In this document: positions 1 through 7,697 of the stretch, piece after piece | Position numbering within the stretch: position 1 is the stretch's first letter | Layout of the letters: every line of letters begins with the position of its first letter | Origin: Candidatus Hydrogenedentota bacterium | Lineage (GTDB): Bacteria; Hydrogenedentota; Hydrogenedentia; Hydrogenedentales; SLHB01 | Length of the DNA stretch: 10,359 nucleotides | Assembly (NCBI GenBank): GCA_023384315.1 | Contig: JAHDWY010000094.1 | Location: forward strand, 1 to 10,359 | Reading direction: 5' to 3' | Notes under the pieces: generated by a model | What the model saw: the letters and a program-made list of their open reading frames with translations, nothing else | What the model was told of the DNA's origin: nothing | Databases searched by the model: none | Made by a program: the position numbers and the translations under genes

Positions 1-29
1 CGCAATTTCGCGCCCAATTACAGCCCGTT

Positions 30-43
30 GCACGTGAACGTGC
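30..43. repeat. Short perfect inverted repeat GCACGT-GA-ACGTGC
   Basis: Two 6-bp arms are exact reverse complements around a 2-bp centre, and the left part contains a CACGTG palindrome. It lies about 100 bp upstream of the candidate promoter of the MATE gene, so it could be a binding site for a dimeric regulator. A dyad this short can arise by chance. No gene is supported in the surrounding bases 1-140. Confidence 0.25.
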
Positions 44-140
44 AGAAGCGTGCCGTATGCAAACAAAGTCTGGGTACTCATGCTGATGGGTCGCTCCGCC
101 CGTTTGTCCCGCCCATCCATCATATCAGAGAATGCCCGTC

Positions 141-171
141 TTGGCACTTTCCCCGCGAAACATGCTATATT
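141..171 (+). promoter_or_regulatory. Sigma70-like promoter with extended -10 for the MATE gene
   Basis: A TTGGCA -35 element (141-146) is followed after 19 bp by TATATT (166-171), preceded by TG one base upstream, giving the extended -10 form TGC-TATATT. Extended -10 promoters tolerate non-ideal spacing. An alternative reading is GCTATA at 164-169 with 17-bp spacing. Transcription would start near 178 and leave a leader of roughly 105 nt before the ATG at 285. The call is inferred from motif matches only. Confidence 0.5.
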
Positions 172-284
172 CCGCTGTTCCCAGTATCGAACACTGCGCA
201 GTACTCTTTTGTCAGGCCGCCCGCCCAACGCGCCAATCCGATTTCCAACCGCGCCGGGGCTGACGCCATCCATCAGGACACGGC

Positions 285-1661
285 ATGAAACCATTTGACG
301 AGGAACTGGTCTCCGGCAGCATTGTCCGCTCCGTGTGGAAGCTGTCGTGGCCCATCGTGCTCATGAATCTCATCAACGGGATTCATGGCATGGTGGACCA
401 GGTGCTCGTGGGCCATTACGTGCAGGAGCACGAAGCCAACGCGGCCATCGGCGTGGCGTGGAACCTGTTCTTGTTGATCGTCGTCTCGCTGGCGTCGTTG
501 TTTCACGGCATGGGCGTGCTCATCGCGCAGTACGCCGGACGGCGCGACCGTGAAGCCATGGCGGTCGTGCTTTATCAGACCATCCTCTGCACGCTCTACC
601 TCGTCCTGTTCGTTGTAGCGCCGCTGGGGTATCTGTGTTCACCTTTACTTCTGCGGCTGGTCAACGCGCCACCCGACGTGCAGCACTACGCTTTGCCCTA
701 CCTGCGCATCATGTTCCTGTTCGGCGTGCCCTTATCGATGAACTTCCTGCTCGGCACCGCCATGCAAACCAGCGGCGATCCCAAGACTCCCCTCAAGCTC
801 GTCGTGCTCAGCACCATTCTCAACGTTATCTTCAGCGCGGTGTTTATTGTCGGACTCGGACCCTTCCCCGCAATGGGTCCGGCCGGCGCGGCGCTGGGCA
901 CTTGCCTGGCCCCCATTCCCGGCATCATCATCGCACTCGCTCTCATCCTGAAAGGCCGTTTAATTCTTCAGTTTCCCAAGGAATGGTCGCTCAAACCGGA
1001 TTTCGACGTGGTCCGCAGCATCACGCGTATCGGCATTCCCACCGGGATCAACGGCGTCGTGCTGAACATCGGGGGCATCTGGCTCTACCGCTACATCGGC
1101 GGTCTGGATCACGGCGGCGCCGCCATGGCCTCGTACACCATCTGCTACGCGCAGCTTTTCTCGTTCGTCACCTGGGCATCGCTGGGATTGCGCGGCGCAT
1201 CCGCCGCCTTGATGGGGCAGAACATCGGCGCGGGCAAGACCGATCGCGGCCGCCGCGGCGTCCACGTTGCCGCGCTCATGGGCACGACCTGGGCGGTAAT
1301 CTGGGGCATCGCCGTGTGGAACCTCCCGGAGGTGTTCCTGGGCATCTTCAATTTGCAGGACCCCATGGTCGTAACCTTTGGCACGGCCCTGCTGCGTTAT
1401 CTCGCGATCTCGGGCATTTTTCTCTCCGCCGCACTCGCGCTGACCGGCGGCCTGATTGGCGCCGGCGACACGCAAAAACCCATGTGGATCGCCATCGTCA
1501 CGCAGATTATCATTCTGTTAGGCGTCTGCCAACTCTACGCAGCCTTCGACCGGCTCTCCGCCAACGCCATCTGGCAGGCAATCCTTATCAGCCACTTCAG
1601 TCGCTACGTCCTCACCCACATCGTCTTTCGCCGCGCAAAATGGAAACCCCTCGTTTTCTGA
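285..1661 (+). CDS. MATE family multidrug/metabolite efflux transporter
   Basis: This 458-residue inner-membrane protein is a cation-coupled efflux pump of the multidrug and toxic compound extrusion family; its substrate cannot be read from sequence. The chain is almost entirely hydrophobic segments consistent with 12 membrane helices in two homologous halves. Each half carries a related loop motif: TSGDPKTPL at residues 162-170 and GAGDTQKP at 392-399. GPAGAALGT and MGQNIGAGK (310-318) are also typical of MATE proteins, and the length is normal for the family (about 440-480). The ATG at 285 has an AGGA ribosome-binding site six bases upstream. The gene is monocistronic here and convergent with gyrA. 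The last residues are basic (RRAKWK), as expected for a cytoplasmic tail. Family assignment is secure; the NorM/DinF-type subfamily is not resolved. Confidence 0.93.
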   Translation: MKPFDEELVSGSIVRSVWKLSWPIVLMNLINGIHGMVDQVLVGHYVQEHEANAAIGVAWNLFLLIVVSLASLFHGMGVLIAQYAGRRDREAMAVVLYQTILCTLYLVLFVVAPLGYLCSPLLLRLVNAPPDVQHYALPYLRIMFLFGVPLSMNFLLGTAMQTSGDPKTPLKLVVLSTILNVIFSAVFIVGLGPFPAMGPAGAALGTCLAPIPGIIIALALILKGRLILQFPKEWSLKPDFDVVRSITRIGIPTGINGVVLNIGGIWLYRYIGGLDHGGAAMASYTICYAQLFSFVTWASLGLRGASAALMGQNIGAGKTDRGRRGVHVAALMGTTWAVIWGIAVWNLPEVFLGIFNLQDPMVVTFGTALLRYLAISGIFLSAALALTGGLIGAGDTQKPMWIAIVTQIIILLGVCQLYAAFDRLSANAIWQAILISHFSRYVLTHIVFRRAKWKPLVF

Positions 1662-1828
1662 TTTCCACATCTTTTACCGCGCCCGCAACACCAGGAATCC
1701 GCAAGACCAGACTCGCGACCAACATCGGTATCGGGTTCGGGCACATCGCCGCCGCGAAACCCGACGACGCGTCAACCCTGCGGCACGCCAACGTTCGAGC
1801 TGGTATAGGCCAAGCGCTTTCTAATTTC

Positions 1829-1852
1829 GATACCGATAGCGATACCGATACC
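1829..1852. repeat. Hexanucleotide tandem repeat GATAcC x4
   Basis: Four consecutive 6-bp units read GATACC, GATAGC, GATACC, GATACC, with a decayed GAGAAT following. About 95 bp upstream, TCGGTATCGG (1725-1734) is the exact reverse complement of CCGATACCGA (1845-1854), so the element could form a long-range stem or be part of a dispersed repeat family. It lies in the noncoding junction between the convergent MATE and gyrA genes. Function is unknown; it may simply be low-complexity sequence. Confidence 0.6.
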
Positions 1853-1891
1853 GAGAATAGTGTGTGGTGCTAATAAGCTCGAGCCCCGCGA

Positions 1892-1907
1892 TCAGGAGAA
1901 ATCCTGA
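1892..1907 (+). other. Hairpin with GAAA tetraloop in the MATE 3' region
   Basis: The arms TCAGGA and TCCTGA are perfectly complementary around a GAAA loop, a GNRA-type tetraloop when read as plus-strand RNA. No T-run follows on the plus strand, so it is not a classical intrinsic terminator for the MATE transcript. It could protect an mRNA 3' end, or act with the adjacent gyrA terminator hairpin as a bidirectional stop. The assignment rests on the fold only. Confidence 0.35.
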
Positions 1908-1915
1908 ACCAAACC

Positions 1916-1952
1916 AAAAACGGCGCCCGGATCTTTCTCGAACCAGGCGCCG
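1916..1952 (-). terminator. Intrinsic terminator of the gyrBA operon
   Basis: Read on the minus strand, the arms CGGCGCCTGG and CCGGGCGCCG pair over 10 bp with one T-G wobble around a 12-nt loop. A run of five T residues (plus-strand 1916-1920) follows directly. The hairpin begins about 48 nt past the gyrA stop codon, where a rho-independent terminator would be expected. In the plus direction the stem is followed by a mixed A/T stretch, so it may also slow transcription coming from the MATE gene. Confidence 0.72.
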
Positions 1953-1963
1953 CAAATATTTTC

Positions 1964-1998
1964 AATTCGCAATTCTTAATTCATAATTCGTAATTCAA
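1964..1998. repeat. Degenerate heptanucleotide tandem repeat AATTCNN x5
   Basis: Five head-to-tail 7-bp units all begin AATTC and differ only in the last two bases (GC, TT, AT, GT, AA). The 35-bp array is strongly AT-rich in a GC-rich neighbourhood and ends two bases before the gyrA stop codon. Short tandem heptamers of this kind occur as dispersed repeats in some bacterial genomes, notably cyanobacteria. It may be a repeat family, a replication-slippage tract or a spacer between terminators. No function is shown. Confidence 0.65.
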
Positions 1999-2000
1999 TC

Positions 2001-4514
2001 TCACTCTTCTTCCGAATCCGCGTCCGGGCCGGCCTCTGCGCCGCCCGCGAGTTCAGCCGCTTCATCCGCGACCTGGTCCTGCTTTTCTTCCGCGATGGCG
2101 CGGGCTACCGCGCTGACCTTCGCGCCTTCCGACGGCGTCATGACCTTGACGCCCTGCGTGTTGCGGCCGATGGTCCGCATGTCCTTCACCGCCGTGCGAA
2201 TAATGATGCCGTCCGTACTGACCACGACGATTTCGTCCTGATCGTCTACCGTCATCATTCCGACCACGTTGCCGTTGCGCTCGGTGGTCTTGATGTTGAT
2301 GATGCCCTGGCCGCCGCGATGCTGGAGCCGGTATTCACCGACCTTTGTGCGCTTGCCGTACCCGTTCTCGGTGACGCTCAATACCGTCATATCGTCGGCG
2401 GCGATGGACACGCCAATCACGCGATCGCCTTCCGCCATGCGGATACCAATGACGCCGCGCGCGGTACGTCCCATGGGCCGTACGTCCTTCTCGGGGAAGC
2501 GGATCGACATGCCGAGATACGTGGCAATGAGGATATTGTCTTCGCCGGACGTAATGGACACCTCCATGAGCATGTCGTCTTTATCGAGGTCCATGGCGAT
2601 GATGCCTGTGGCCCGGGGATTGCTAAAGGCTTTGAGCGCGGTTTTCTTCACGACGCCCTTCTCGGTCACCATAAAAACGAACTTGCCCTCTTCGTCGAGA
2701 TCCCGCACGGGCAAACTGGCCGTGACCACTTCCTCGCCGCTCAGATTGAGCACGTTGACGATGGCGCGGCCCTTGGCCGTGCGGCTGGCCTTTGGCAGTT
2801 CATGCACCTTGCGCCAATACACCCGGCCCGTATTGGTGAAGAACAGCAAGTACTCGTGGGCGGAAGCGATGAAGAGATCCTTAACGAAATCTTCTTCCTT
2901 CGTCTCCATACCGGTCACGCCGCGGCCGCCGCGCCGTTGCTTTCGGTAGGCGCTGACGGGCACGCGCTTGATGTACCCCTGGTTGGATACCGTGACGACC
3001 ATATCCTCGTCGGCGATGAAATCTTCGACGCTGAACTCGGACCGCTCGCCCAGGATCTGCGTGCGCCGGGCGTCGCCATATTTCTCTTTGACTACCAGAA
3101 TTTCCTTGCGCACTTCCGCGAGGATGGTTTTCTCGCTGGAAAGGATCTGCCGGAACATCTCGATCTGCTTGAGCAGGTCCGCGTACTCCTTCTCCAACTC
3201 CTCGCGTTCGAGACCGGTCAAGCGTCGCAGGCGCATGGCCAGGATGGCGTTCGCCTGAATGTCGGTAAACGCGAACCGCTCCTTCAACCGCTCCCGCGCA
3301 ATGTCCGCGTCGTCCGACCCGCGAATGATGGCGATGACTTCGTCGATATGATCGATAGCCTTCAGCAAGCCCTCGACAATGTGCGCCCGCGCTTCGGCCT
3401 GGGCCAGGTCGTATTCGGTCCGGCGGCGGATAATCTCCGCGCGGTGCTTGACGTAGTACTGAACGACCTCGACCAGCGACAGCACGCGCGGCTGGTTGTC
3501 CACCAGCGCCAGCATGAGAATGCTGAATGTGTCCTGCAATTGCGTGTGCTTGTAGAGCTGGTTCAGGATTACCTGCGGCTCGTCGCCCTTGCGCACCTCG
3601 ATCACGATCCGCATGCCGTCGCGGTCGGACTCGTCGCGCAAGTCGGTGATGCCCTCGATAGCCTTGGAACGAACCAACTCGGCAATATTCTCAATCACGC
3701 GCGACTTGTTGACCTGATACGGAATCTCCTGAACGATAATCCGGTCCTTGCCGCTCGTTTCGTCGTGTTCGATGGCGACTTTCGCGCGCACCACAATACG
3801 TCCGCGCCCCGTGCGGTAGGCCTGTGCCAGCCCCTCCGTGCCGTAGATAATGCCGCCCGTCGGGAAATCGGGCGCATGGATGAAGCGCATGAGATCCTTG
3901 GTCTTGGCATCCGGGTTGTCGATGTAATGCACGACCGCGTCGCACACCTCGTTGAGATTGTGGGGCGGACAACTCGTCGCCATACCGACGGCGATTCCGT
4001 AGGAGCCGTTGACCAGCAAGTTCGGAATTGCGGACGGCAACACGACGGGTTCCTGAAGCCTCCCGTCGTAGTTGTCCTGCGTATCGACCGTTTCCTTCTG
4101 AATGTCGGCCAGCATTTCGGACGTAATCGCCGTCATCCGGGATTCCGTGTATCGCATGGCCGCCGGACTGTCGCCGTCGATGGAGCCGAAGTTGCCTTGT
4201 CCGTCGATGAGGGGATACCGCATCGACCAGGGCTGCGCCATGCGAACCAGCGTGTCGTAGAGTGCCTGATCGCCATGAGGATGGTACTTGGCCATGGTAT
4301 CACCGACCGTCGCGGCCGACTTGCGGTATCCGCGATTGTGAACGAGGCCCAATTCGTGCATGGCAAAAAGAATGCGTCGATGAACCGGTTTGAGCCCGTC
4401 GCGCACATCCGGCAGCGCCCGGCTCACGATGACGCTCATGGAGTAGTCCATGAACGAGGTTTTCATCTCCTGTTCAATCGCGATCGGTACAATTCGTTCG
4501 GTCGGTGTGTCCAT
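2001..4514 (-). CDS. gyrA: DNA gyrase subunit A
   Basis: GyrA is the cleavage-religation subunit of the A2B2 enzyme that introduces negative supercoils. The 837-residue product aligns without gaps to E. coli GyrA numbering over the N-terminal part. DYSMSVIVSRALPDVRDGLKPVHRR (winged-helix/CAP region, 23-47), HPHGD (78-82) and the catalytic tyrosine Tyr122 in RYTE are visible. The C-terminal beta-pinwheel carries a canonical GyrA box QRRGGRG (526-532), which separates gyrase from topoisomerase IV; a weaker copy QHRGGQG occurs later. The last ~30 residues are an acidic tail rich in Glu, Asp and Ala, a region that in other GyrA proteins tunes wrapping. Residue 83, usually Ser or Thr and the main quinolone-contact position, is Gln (codon CAG), while Asp87 is kept. 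The ATG follows an AGAGGA ribosome-binding site and lies 60 bp after gyrB, so the two are probably co-transcribed. An intrinsic terminator follows. Confidence 0.98.
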   Translation of the reverse strand: MDTPTERIVPIAIEQEMKTSFMDYSMSVIVSRALPDVRDGLKPVHRRILFAMHELGLVHNRGYRKSAATVGDTMAKYHPHGDQALYDTLVRMAQPWSMRYPLIDGQGNFGSIDGDSPAAMRYTESRMTAITSEMLADIQKETVDTQDNYDGRLQEPVVLPSAIPNLLVNGSYGIAVGMATSCPPHNLNEVCDAVVHYIDNPDAKTKDLMRFIHAPDFPTGGIIYGTEGLAQAYRTGRGRIVVRAKVAIEHDETSGKDRIIVQEIPYQVNKSRVIENIAELVRSKAIEGITDLRDESDRDGMRIVIEVRKGDEPQVILNQLYKHTQLQDTFSILMLALVDNQPRVLSLVEVVQYYVKHRAEIIRRRTEYDLAQAEARAHIVEGLLKAIDHIDEVIAIIRGSDDADIARERLKERFAFTDIQANAILAMRLRRLTGLEREELEKEYADLLKQIEMFRQILSSEKTILAEVRKEILVVKEKYGDARRTQILGERSEFSVEDFIADEDMVVTVSNQGYIKRVPVSAYRKQRRGGRGVTGMETKEEDFVKDLFIASAHEYLLFFTNTGRVYWRKVHELPKASRTAKGRAIVNVLNLSGEEVVTASLPVRDLDEEGKFVFMVTEKGVVKKTALKAFSNPRATGIIAMDLDKDDMLMEVSITSGEDNILIATYLGMSIRFPEKDVRPMGRTARGVIGIRMAEGDRVIGVSIAADDMTVLSVTENGYGKRTKVGEYRLQHRGGQGIINIKTTERNGNVVGMMTVDDQDEIVVVSTDGIIIRTAVKDMRTIGRNTQGVKVMTPSEGAKVSAVARAIAEEKQDQVADEAAELAGGAEAGPDADSEEE

Positions 4515-4574
4515 TTCTTCCTCTTGGGTTCTCCCAAACGCTCGCGCGCCGCAATCCGGCGCGGAACAGCGCCG

Positions 4575-6989
4575 CTAGATGTCGAGGTTGCGAACGTCCA
4601 GCGCGTACTTCTCGATAAACTGCTTCCGGGGTTCCACGAGGTCGCCCATCAAGGTCACAAACATCTGATCCGCGACGACCTCGTCGTCAGCGCTGACTTG
4701 GAGTACCGTACGCCGCGCGGGGTCCATGGTTGTCTCGTGCAACTGGTCCGGGTTCATTTCACCAAGACCCTTGTAACGGGTGACGTCGACACCTTTGCGC
4801 GCCACTTCAATGAGCCGGTGCCGCAAATCGAGGATGTTGTCGGTCTCAAACACGAACTCACCTTTGTCCGTCTCGAACCGGAAGGGCGGTTCACCCAGCG
4901 CAGCGATCGGCTCGTCGTGGGTGGCGAGCACTGCAAACTCGTGACTGTGGAACAGAGCCAGGTCGACCTGGCCCTCTTTGCGCACGACGCGCTTCTTCTC
5001 GGTGCCGTTGCCGTCCCCATTTTCGATGAGGTCCATTTGTTCCCGGTGCGTGTCGATGGCCTCGAGGTCGCCGAAGAGGTCGACCAATTCCGCATCGGTC
5101 AACAAACCGGGATCCACCCGCTTCTCCTTGGGGAGCGCCATGCACCTGGTGATGGCGTCGCGGTCAGCGCCGTACACGCGTTCGAGCCGGTCAAAAAGCC
5201 GGTCGCGTTCCAGTGCCGCCTGGACCGCCCGCTGGAGCGTCTTCAACGTAACCGGCGTCGGTTTGTTCGAGCCGTTCAGCGACGTCAGCGTGTGGTTGTC
5301 AAGGAGCGAATCGAAGAGATAGCGCTCCATCTCTGCCTCGTTTCGCAGATACTGTTTCTTCTTGCCCTTCTTCAACAGGAAGAGCGGCGGCTGGGCGATA
5401 TAGAGATGGCCGCGCTTAATCAATTCCGGCATCTGGCGGAAGAAGAACGTGAGGAGCAGGGTGCGGATGTGCGCCCCGTCCACGTCCGCGTCCGTCATGA
5501 TGATGACCTTGTGGTACCGGAGATTCTCGATTTTGAAATCATCCTTGCCCACGCCGACGCCGAGCGCCGTGATGATGGATCGGATTTCATTGTTCTTAAG
5601 CATTTTGTCCGCGCGGGCTTTTTCGACATTAAGGATCTTGCCGCGAATCGGAAGAATCGCCTGAAATTTGCGGTCCCGGCCCTGTTTGGCCGAACCGCCG
5701 GCGCTGTCACCCTCAACGATGTAGATTTCGCACAGCGATGGGTCCTTCTCGGAACAGTCCGCCAGCTTGCCCGGCAGCGACATGGAATCGAGCGCGCCCT
5801 TGCGCCGCGTCAAGTCGCGAGCGCGCCGTGCGGCTTCGCGTGCGCGTGCGGCTTCGGCAGCCTTGTTCACGATCCGGTTTGCGACCGTGGGATTTTCTTC
5901 AAAGAAAGTCTGAAGCCCTTCGTACACCAGCGAGTTCACGATGCCAAGAACTTCGCTGTTGCCAAGCTTCATCTTGGTCTGGCCCTCGAACTGGGGGTCC
6001 TGGATCCGGACCGAAATGATGGCGGTCAACCCTTCGCGCGCGTCGTCGCCCGAAACCTGGTTGCCTTCGTTCTTCCGGAACAGGTTGTTGCGTTTGGCGT
6101 AATCGTTGATCGCCTTGGTCAAGGCGGTCTTGAATCCACTCAGGTGTGTGCCGCCTTCGTGGGTGTTGATGTTGTTCGCGAAACACTGGATGGCTTCGGA
6201 ATAGGTCGTGTTGTACTGCGCCGCCACTTCCACCTGGACCATATCCTTTTCGGCTTCCAGGTAGATGGGTTTGCGATGCAGCGTTTCACGGTTATCGTTG
6301 AGGTACGACACGAACTCGCTGATACCGCCCTTGTATTGCATCACTTCGGGCTCTTTGTCGTTCCGCTCGTCCTCGAAAATGATCTTGATGTTCTTGTTCA
6401 GGAAGGCGAGTTCCCGCAAGCGCGTCATGAGGGTCTCGGCCTTGAACACCGTGTCCTCGAAAATGTCTGGGTCCGGCTTGAAGGTTACCCGCGTTCCCGT
6501 CGAGGTGGTCTTCTTGCCGCGCTCCAGGGGGCCGGCGGGGATGCCCCGGTTGAAGCGCATCATGTGCGCGTAGCCCGCCTGCTTGACCTCGACCTCGCAC
6601 CACTCCGAGAGCGCGTTTACGCAGGAGATACCCACGCCGTGCAATCCGCCCGAAACCTTGTACGCCGAGTTGTCGAACTTGCCGCCCGCATGAAGCGTCG
6701 TCATGACGACTTCAAGGGCCGTCTTTTTCTTGAACTTCGGGTGGTTGCCCACCGGTATACCGCGTCCGTCGTCGATCACGGAGATGGTGTTGTCGATATG
6801 GATGACAACCTGGATCTTCGTACAATACCCGGCGAGGGCTTCGTCAATGCTGTTATCGACGGCTTCATAGACGAGGTGATGGAGGCCGCGCGTACCCGTG
6901 TCGCCGATGTACATGGCGGGCCGTTTCCGGACGGCCGACAACCCCTCCAGTACCTGGATCGATCCTGCATCGTAAGTTTTGTCTGTCAT
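4575..6989 (-). CDS. gyrB: DNA gyrase subunit B
   Basis: GyrB is the ATPase subunit of gyrase and drives strand passage. The 804-residue product has the GHKL ATP-binding fold at the N terminus: Glu42 (general base), Asn46, Asp73 with DDGRGIP (73-79), LHAGGKF (99-105) and GGLHGVG (114-120). The TOPRIM domain has EGDSAGGSA from Glu426 and TDADVDGAH with metal-binding Asp500 and Asp502. Between FLLKKGKKK (537-545) and RYKGLGEMN (Tyr739) is an insertion of roughly 160-180 residues like that in E. coli GyrB, giving the same total length. Short, mostly Gram-positive GyrB proteins (~640 residues) lack it. The residue aligned with E. coli Arg136, a coumarin-drug contact, is Gln137. The ATG has a GAGGT site nine to twelve bases upstream and its own promoter before it; gyrA follows 60 bp downstream. 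Confidence 0.98.
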   Translation of the reverse strand: MTDKTYDAGSIQVLEGLSAVRKRPAMYIGDTGTRGLHHLVYEAVDNSIDEALAGYCTKIQVVIHIDNTISVIDDGRGIPVGNHPKFKKKTALEVVMTTLHAGGKFDNSAYKVSGGLHGVGISCVNALSEWCEVEVKQAGYAHMMRFNRGIPAGPLERGKKTTSTGTRVTFKPDPDIFEDTVFKAETLMTRLRELAFLNKNIKIIFEDERNDKEPEVMQYKGGISEFVSYLNDNRETLHRKPIYLEAEKDMVQVEVAAQYNTTYSEAIQCFANNINTHEGGTHLSGFKTALTKAINDYAKRNNLFRKNEGNQVSGDDAREGLTAIISVRIQDPQFEGQTKMKLGNSEVLGIVNSLVYEGLQTFFEENPTVANRIVNKAAEAARAREAARRARDLTRRKGALDSMSLPGKLADCSEKDPSLCEIYIVEGDSAGGSAKQGRDRKFQAILPIRGKILNVEKARADKMLKNNEIRSIITALGVGVGKDDFKIENLRYHKVIIMTDADVDGAHIRTLLLTFFFRQMPELIKRGHLYIAQPPLFLLKKGKKKQYLRNEAEMERYLFDSLLDNHTLTSLNGSNKPTPVTLKTLQRAVQAALERDRLFDRLERVYGADRDAITRCMALPKEKRVDPGLLTDAELVDLFGDLEAIDTHREQMDLIENGDGNGTEKKRVVRKEGQVDLALFHSHEFAVLATHDEPIAALGEPPFRFETDKGEFVFETDNILDLRHRLIEVARKGVDVTRYKGLGEMNPDQLHETTMDPARRTVLQVSADDEVVADQMFVTLMGDLVEPRKQFIEKYALDVRNLDI

Positions 6990-7021
6990 TCACGTTACCT
7001 CGGTATCGTAGAGTGCGGAAT

Positions 7022-7035
7022 TCGGGGCTCCCCGA
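7022..7035. promoter_or_regulatory. Palindrome in the gyrB leader (possible operator)
   Basis: TCGGGG and CCCCGA form perfect 6-bp arms around a 2-bp centre. On the minus strand the palindrome begins just downstream of the predicted gyrB transcription start (near 7038-7040) and about 32 bp before the start codon. The position would suit a repressor site, or a small mRNA hairpin with a 4-nt loop. Gyrase genes are commonly controlled by supercoiling, but nothing here shows how this promoter is regulated. Confidence 0.35.
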
Positions 7036-7045
7036 TGAACGGCTT

Positions 7046-7074
7046 AGTATAGCAAAATGGAGGCGTGAAAACAA
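7046..7074 (-). promoter_or_regulatory. Sigma70-type promoter for gyrB-gyrA
   Basis: On the minus strand TTGTTT (7069-7074) is separated by exactly 17 bp from TATACT (7046-7051). The -10 is preceded by TGC, making it also an extended -10. This is one of the best promoter matches in the window and gives a leader of about 50 nt before the gyrB ATG. It lies in the 121-bp gap after the dciA stop, so gyrBA can be expressed independently of dciA and recF. Confidence 0.7.
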
Positions 7075-7110
7075 CAGAAACCGCAATATTTAGAGGATTT
7101 TCAGCGGCCC

Positions 7111-7467
7111 TTATACGCCATCTTGTGACGGCGGAGCGGGGGAGTCATCCCCGAGCAGAATGAAGATGTCGGACACCAATTCCTGGCCCGCCATCTGGTT
7201 GATCCGGCGGATGATGTCCCACTTGTAATAGGCGAATTTGTTCATCCAGACCGGGCTGTACGCCTCAATATAGAGGGTCTGATCCTTTACCGTTTGCGGG
7301 TGCCCATGGCCGCACAAATACTGCCCCGCCAGTTCCGGCCACCGCTCCCAAATCTGCGCCTGTTCCAGTTGCTTCCCAAGCCGGGACTTCTTCTTCAGCG
7401 ACGCAATAATCTCCCCAACGCCGGTCGGGTCCTGCTTTTCAGAATCGCGTTTCTTACGGTTTGCCAT
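7111..7467 (-). CDS. dciA: DciA/DUF721 family protein, probable replicative-helicase loader
   Basis: The 118-residue product matches the DUF721 (DciA) pattern: a basic N terminus (MANRKKRD), a helical stretch GVGEIIASLKKK, then WERWPELAG, a His-containing loop, VKDQTLYIEAYSPVWMNKFAYY and a C-terminal strand ending VSDIFILLGD. DciA proteins bind DnaB-type helicase and promote its loading in bacteria lacking DnaC/DnaI. Position directly upstream of gyrB and downstream of recF (now separated) is typical. I chose the ATG at 7467 because the basic start resembles family members. A GTG at 7494 would add nine residues; neither start has a convincing Shine-Dalgarno. A TAGAAT -10-like element at 7513-7518 (minus strand) is the only promoter hint. 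Because the DNA upstream is on the opposite strand, dciA must have its own promoter or depend on read-through from recF. Confidence 0.85.
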   Translation of the reverse strand: MANRKKRDSEKQDPTGVGEIIASLKKKSRLGKQLEQAQIWERWPELAGQYLCGHGHPQTVKDQTLYIEAYSPVWMNKFAYYKWDIIRRINQMAGQELVSDIFILLGDDSPAPPSQDGV

Positions 7468-7651
7468 GGGATAACTCGGACGTGCGGACACCACGTTGCT
7501 GCTCGAAAGCTTATTCTATCGCGATCCCTACCTCACCCGCCACCCGCAGCCGCACGCGGCCCACGCTGCGCATTCACTGCGCGAATTTTCCCGCACCATT
7601 CGTCCGCCCACATTTGCACGTCACCAACTTCTACCCTGGGGCGCGATGCTG

Positions 7652-7681
7652 TTGACCGCCTCGAGGGAAGCGGATTACATT
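7652..7681 (+). promoter_or_regulatory. Candidate promoter for the exported-protein pair
   Basis: TTGACC (7652-7657) matches five of six -35 bases and is followed after 18 bp by TACATT (7676-7681), a four-of-six -10. A strong AAGGAGAGG ribosome-binding site begins directly after it (from 7683). That leaves very little room for a leader, so the true start point may differ. It would drive the genes at 7698-9003. Confidence 0.35.
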
Positions 7682-7697
7682 CAAGGAGAGGATTCTT

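Noticed and set aside
28..298. Two overlapping open frames upstream of the MATE gene
   Set aside because: No ribosome-binding site or protein-like composition is visible, and the promoter and leader of the MATE gene occupy the same bases.
635..1873. A 412-codon frame overlapping the MATE gene
   Set aside because: It is an alternative frame of a clear transporter gene, very rich in Arg and His, with no start signal.
2319..7052. A 1577-codon open frame on the plus strand, antisense to gyrA and gyrB
   Set aside because: It lies in exact codon register with both gyrase genes, so its stops would require TTA, CTA or TCA codons in them, which these GC-rich genes avoid. Its product is a His/Arg/Asp/Val-rich mixture without domains, and gyrA/gyrB are unmistakable on the other strand.
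7072..7110. Weak CCGC/GCGG hairpin followed by T residues after dciA as a terminator
   Set aside because: The stem is only four base pairs with a ~19-nt loop, and the T-rich part is better explained as the -35 element of the gyrB promoter.
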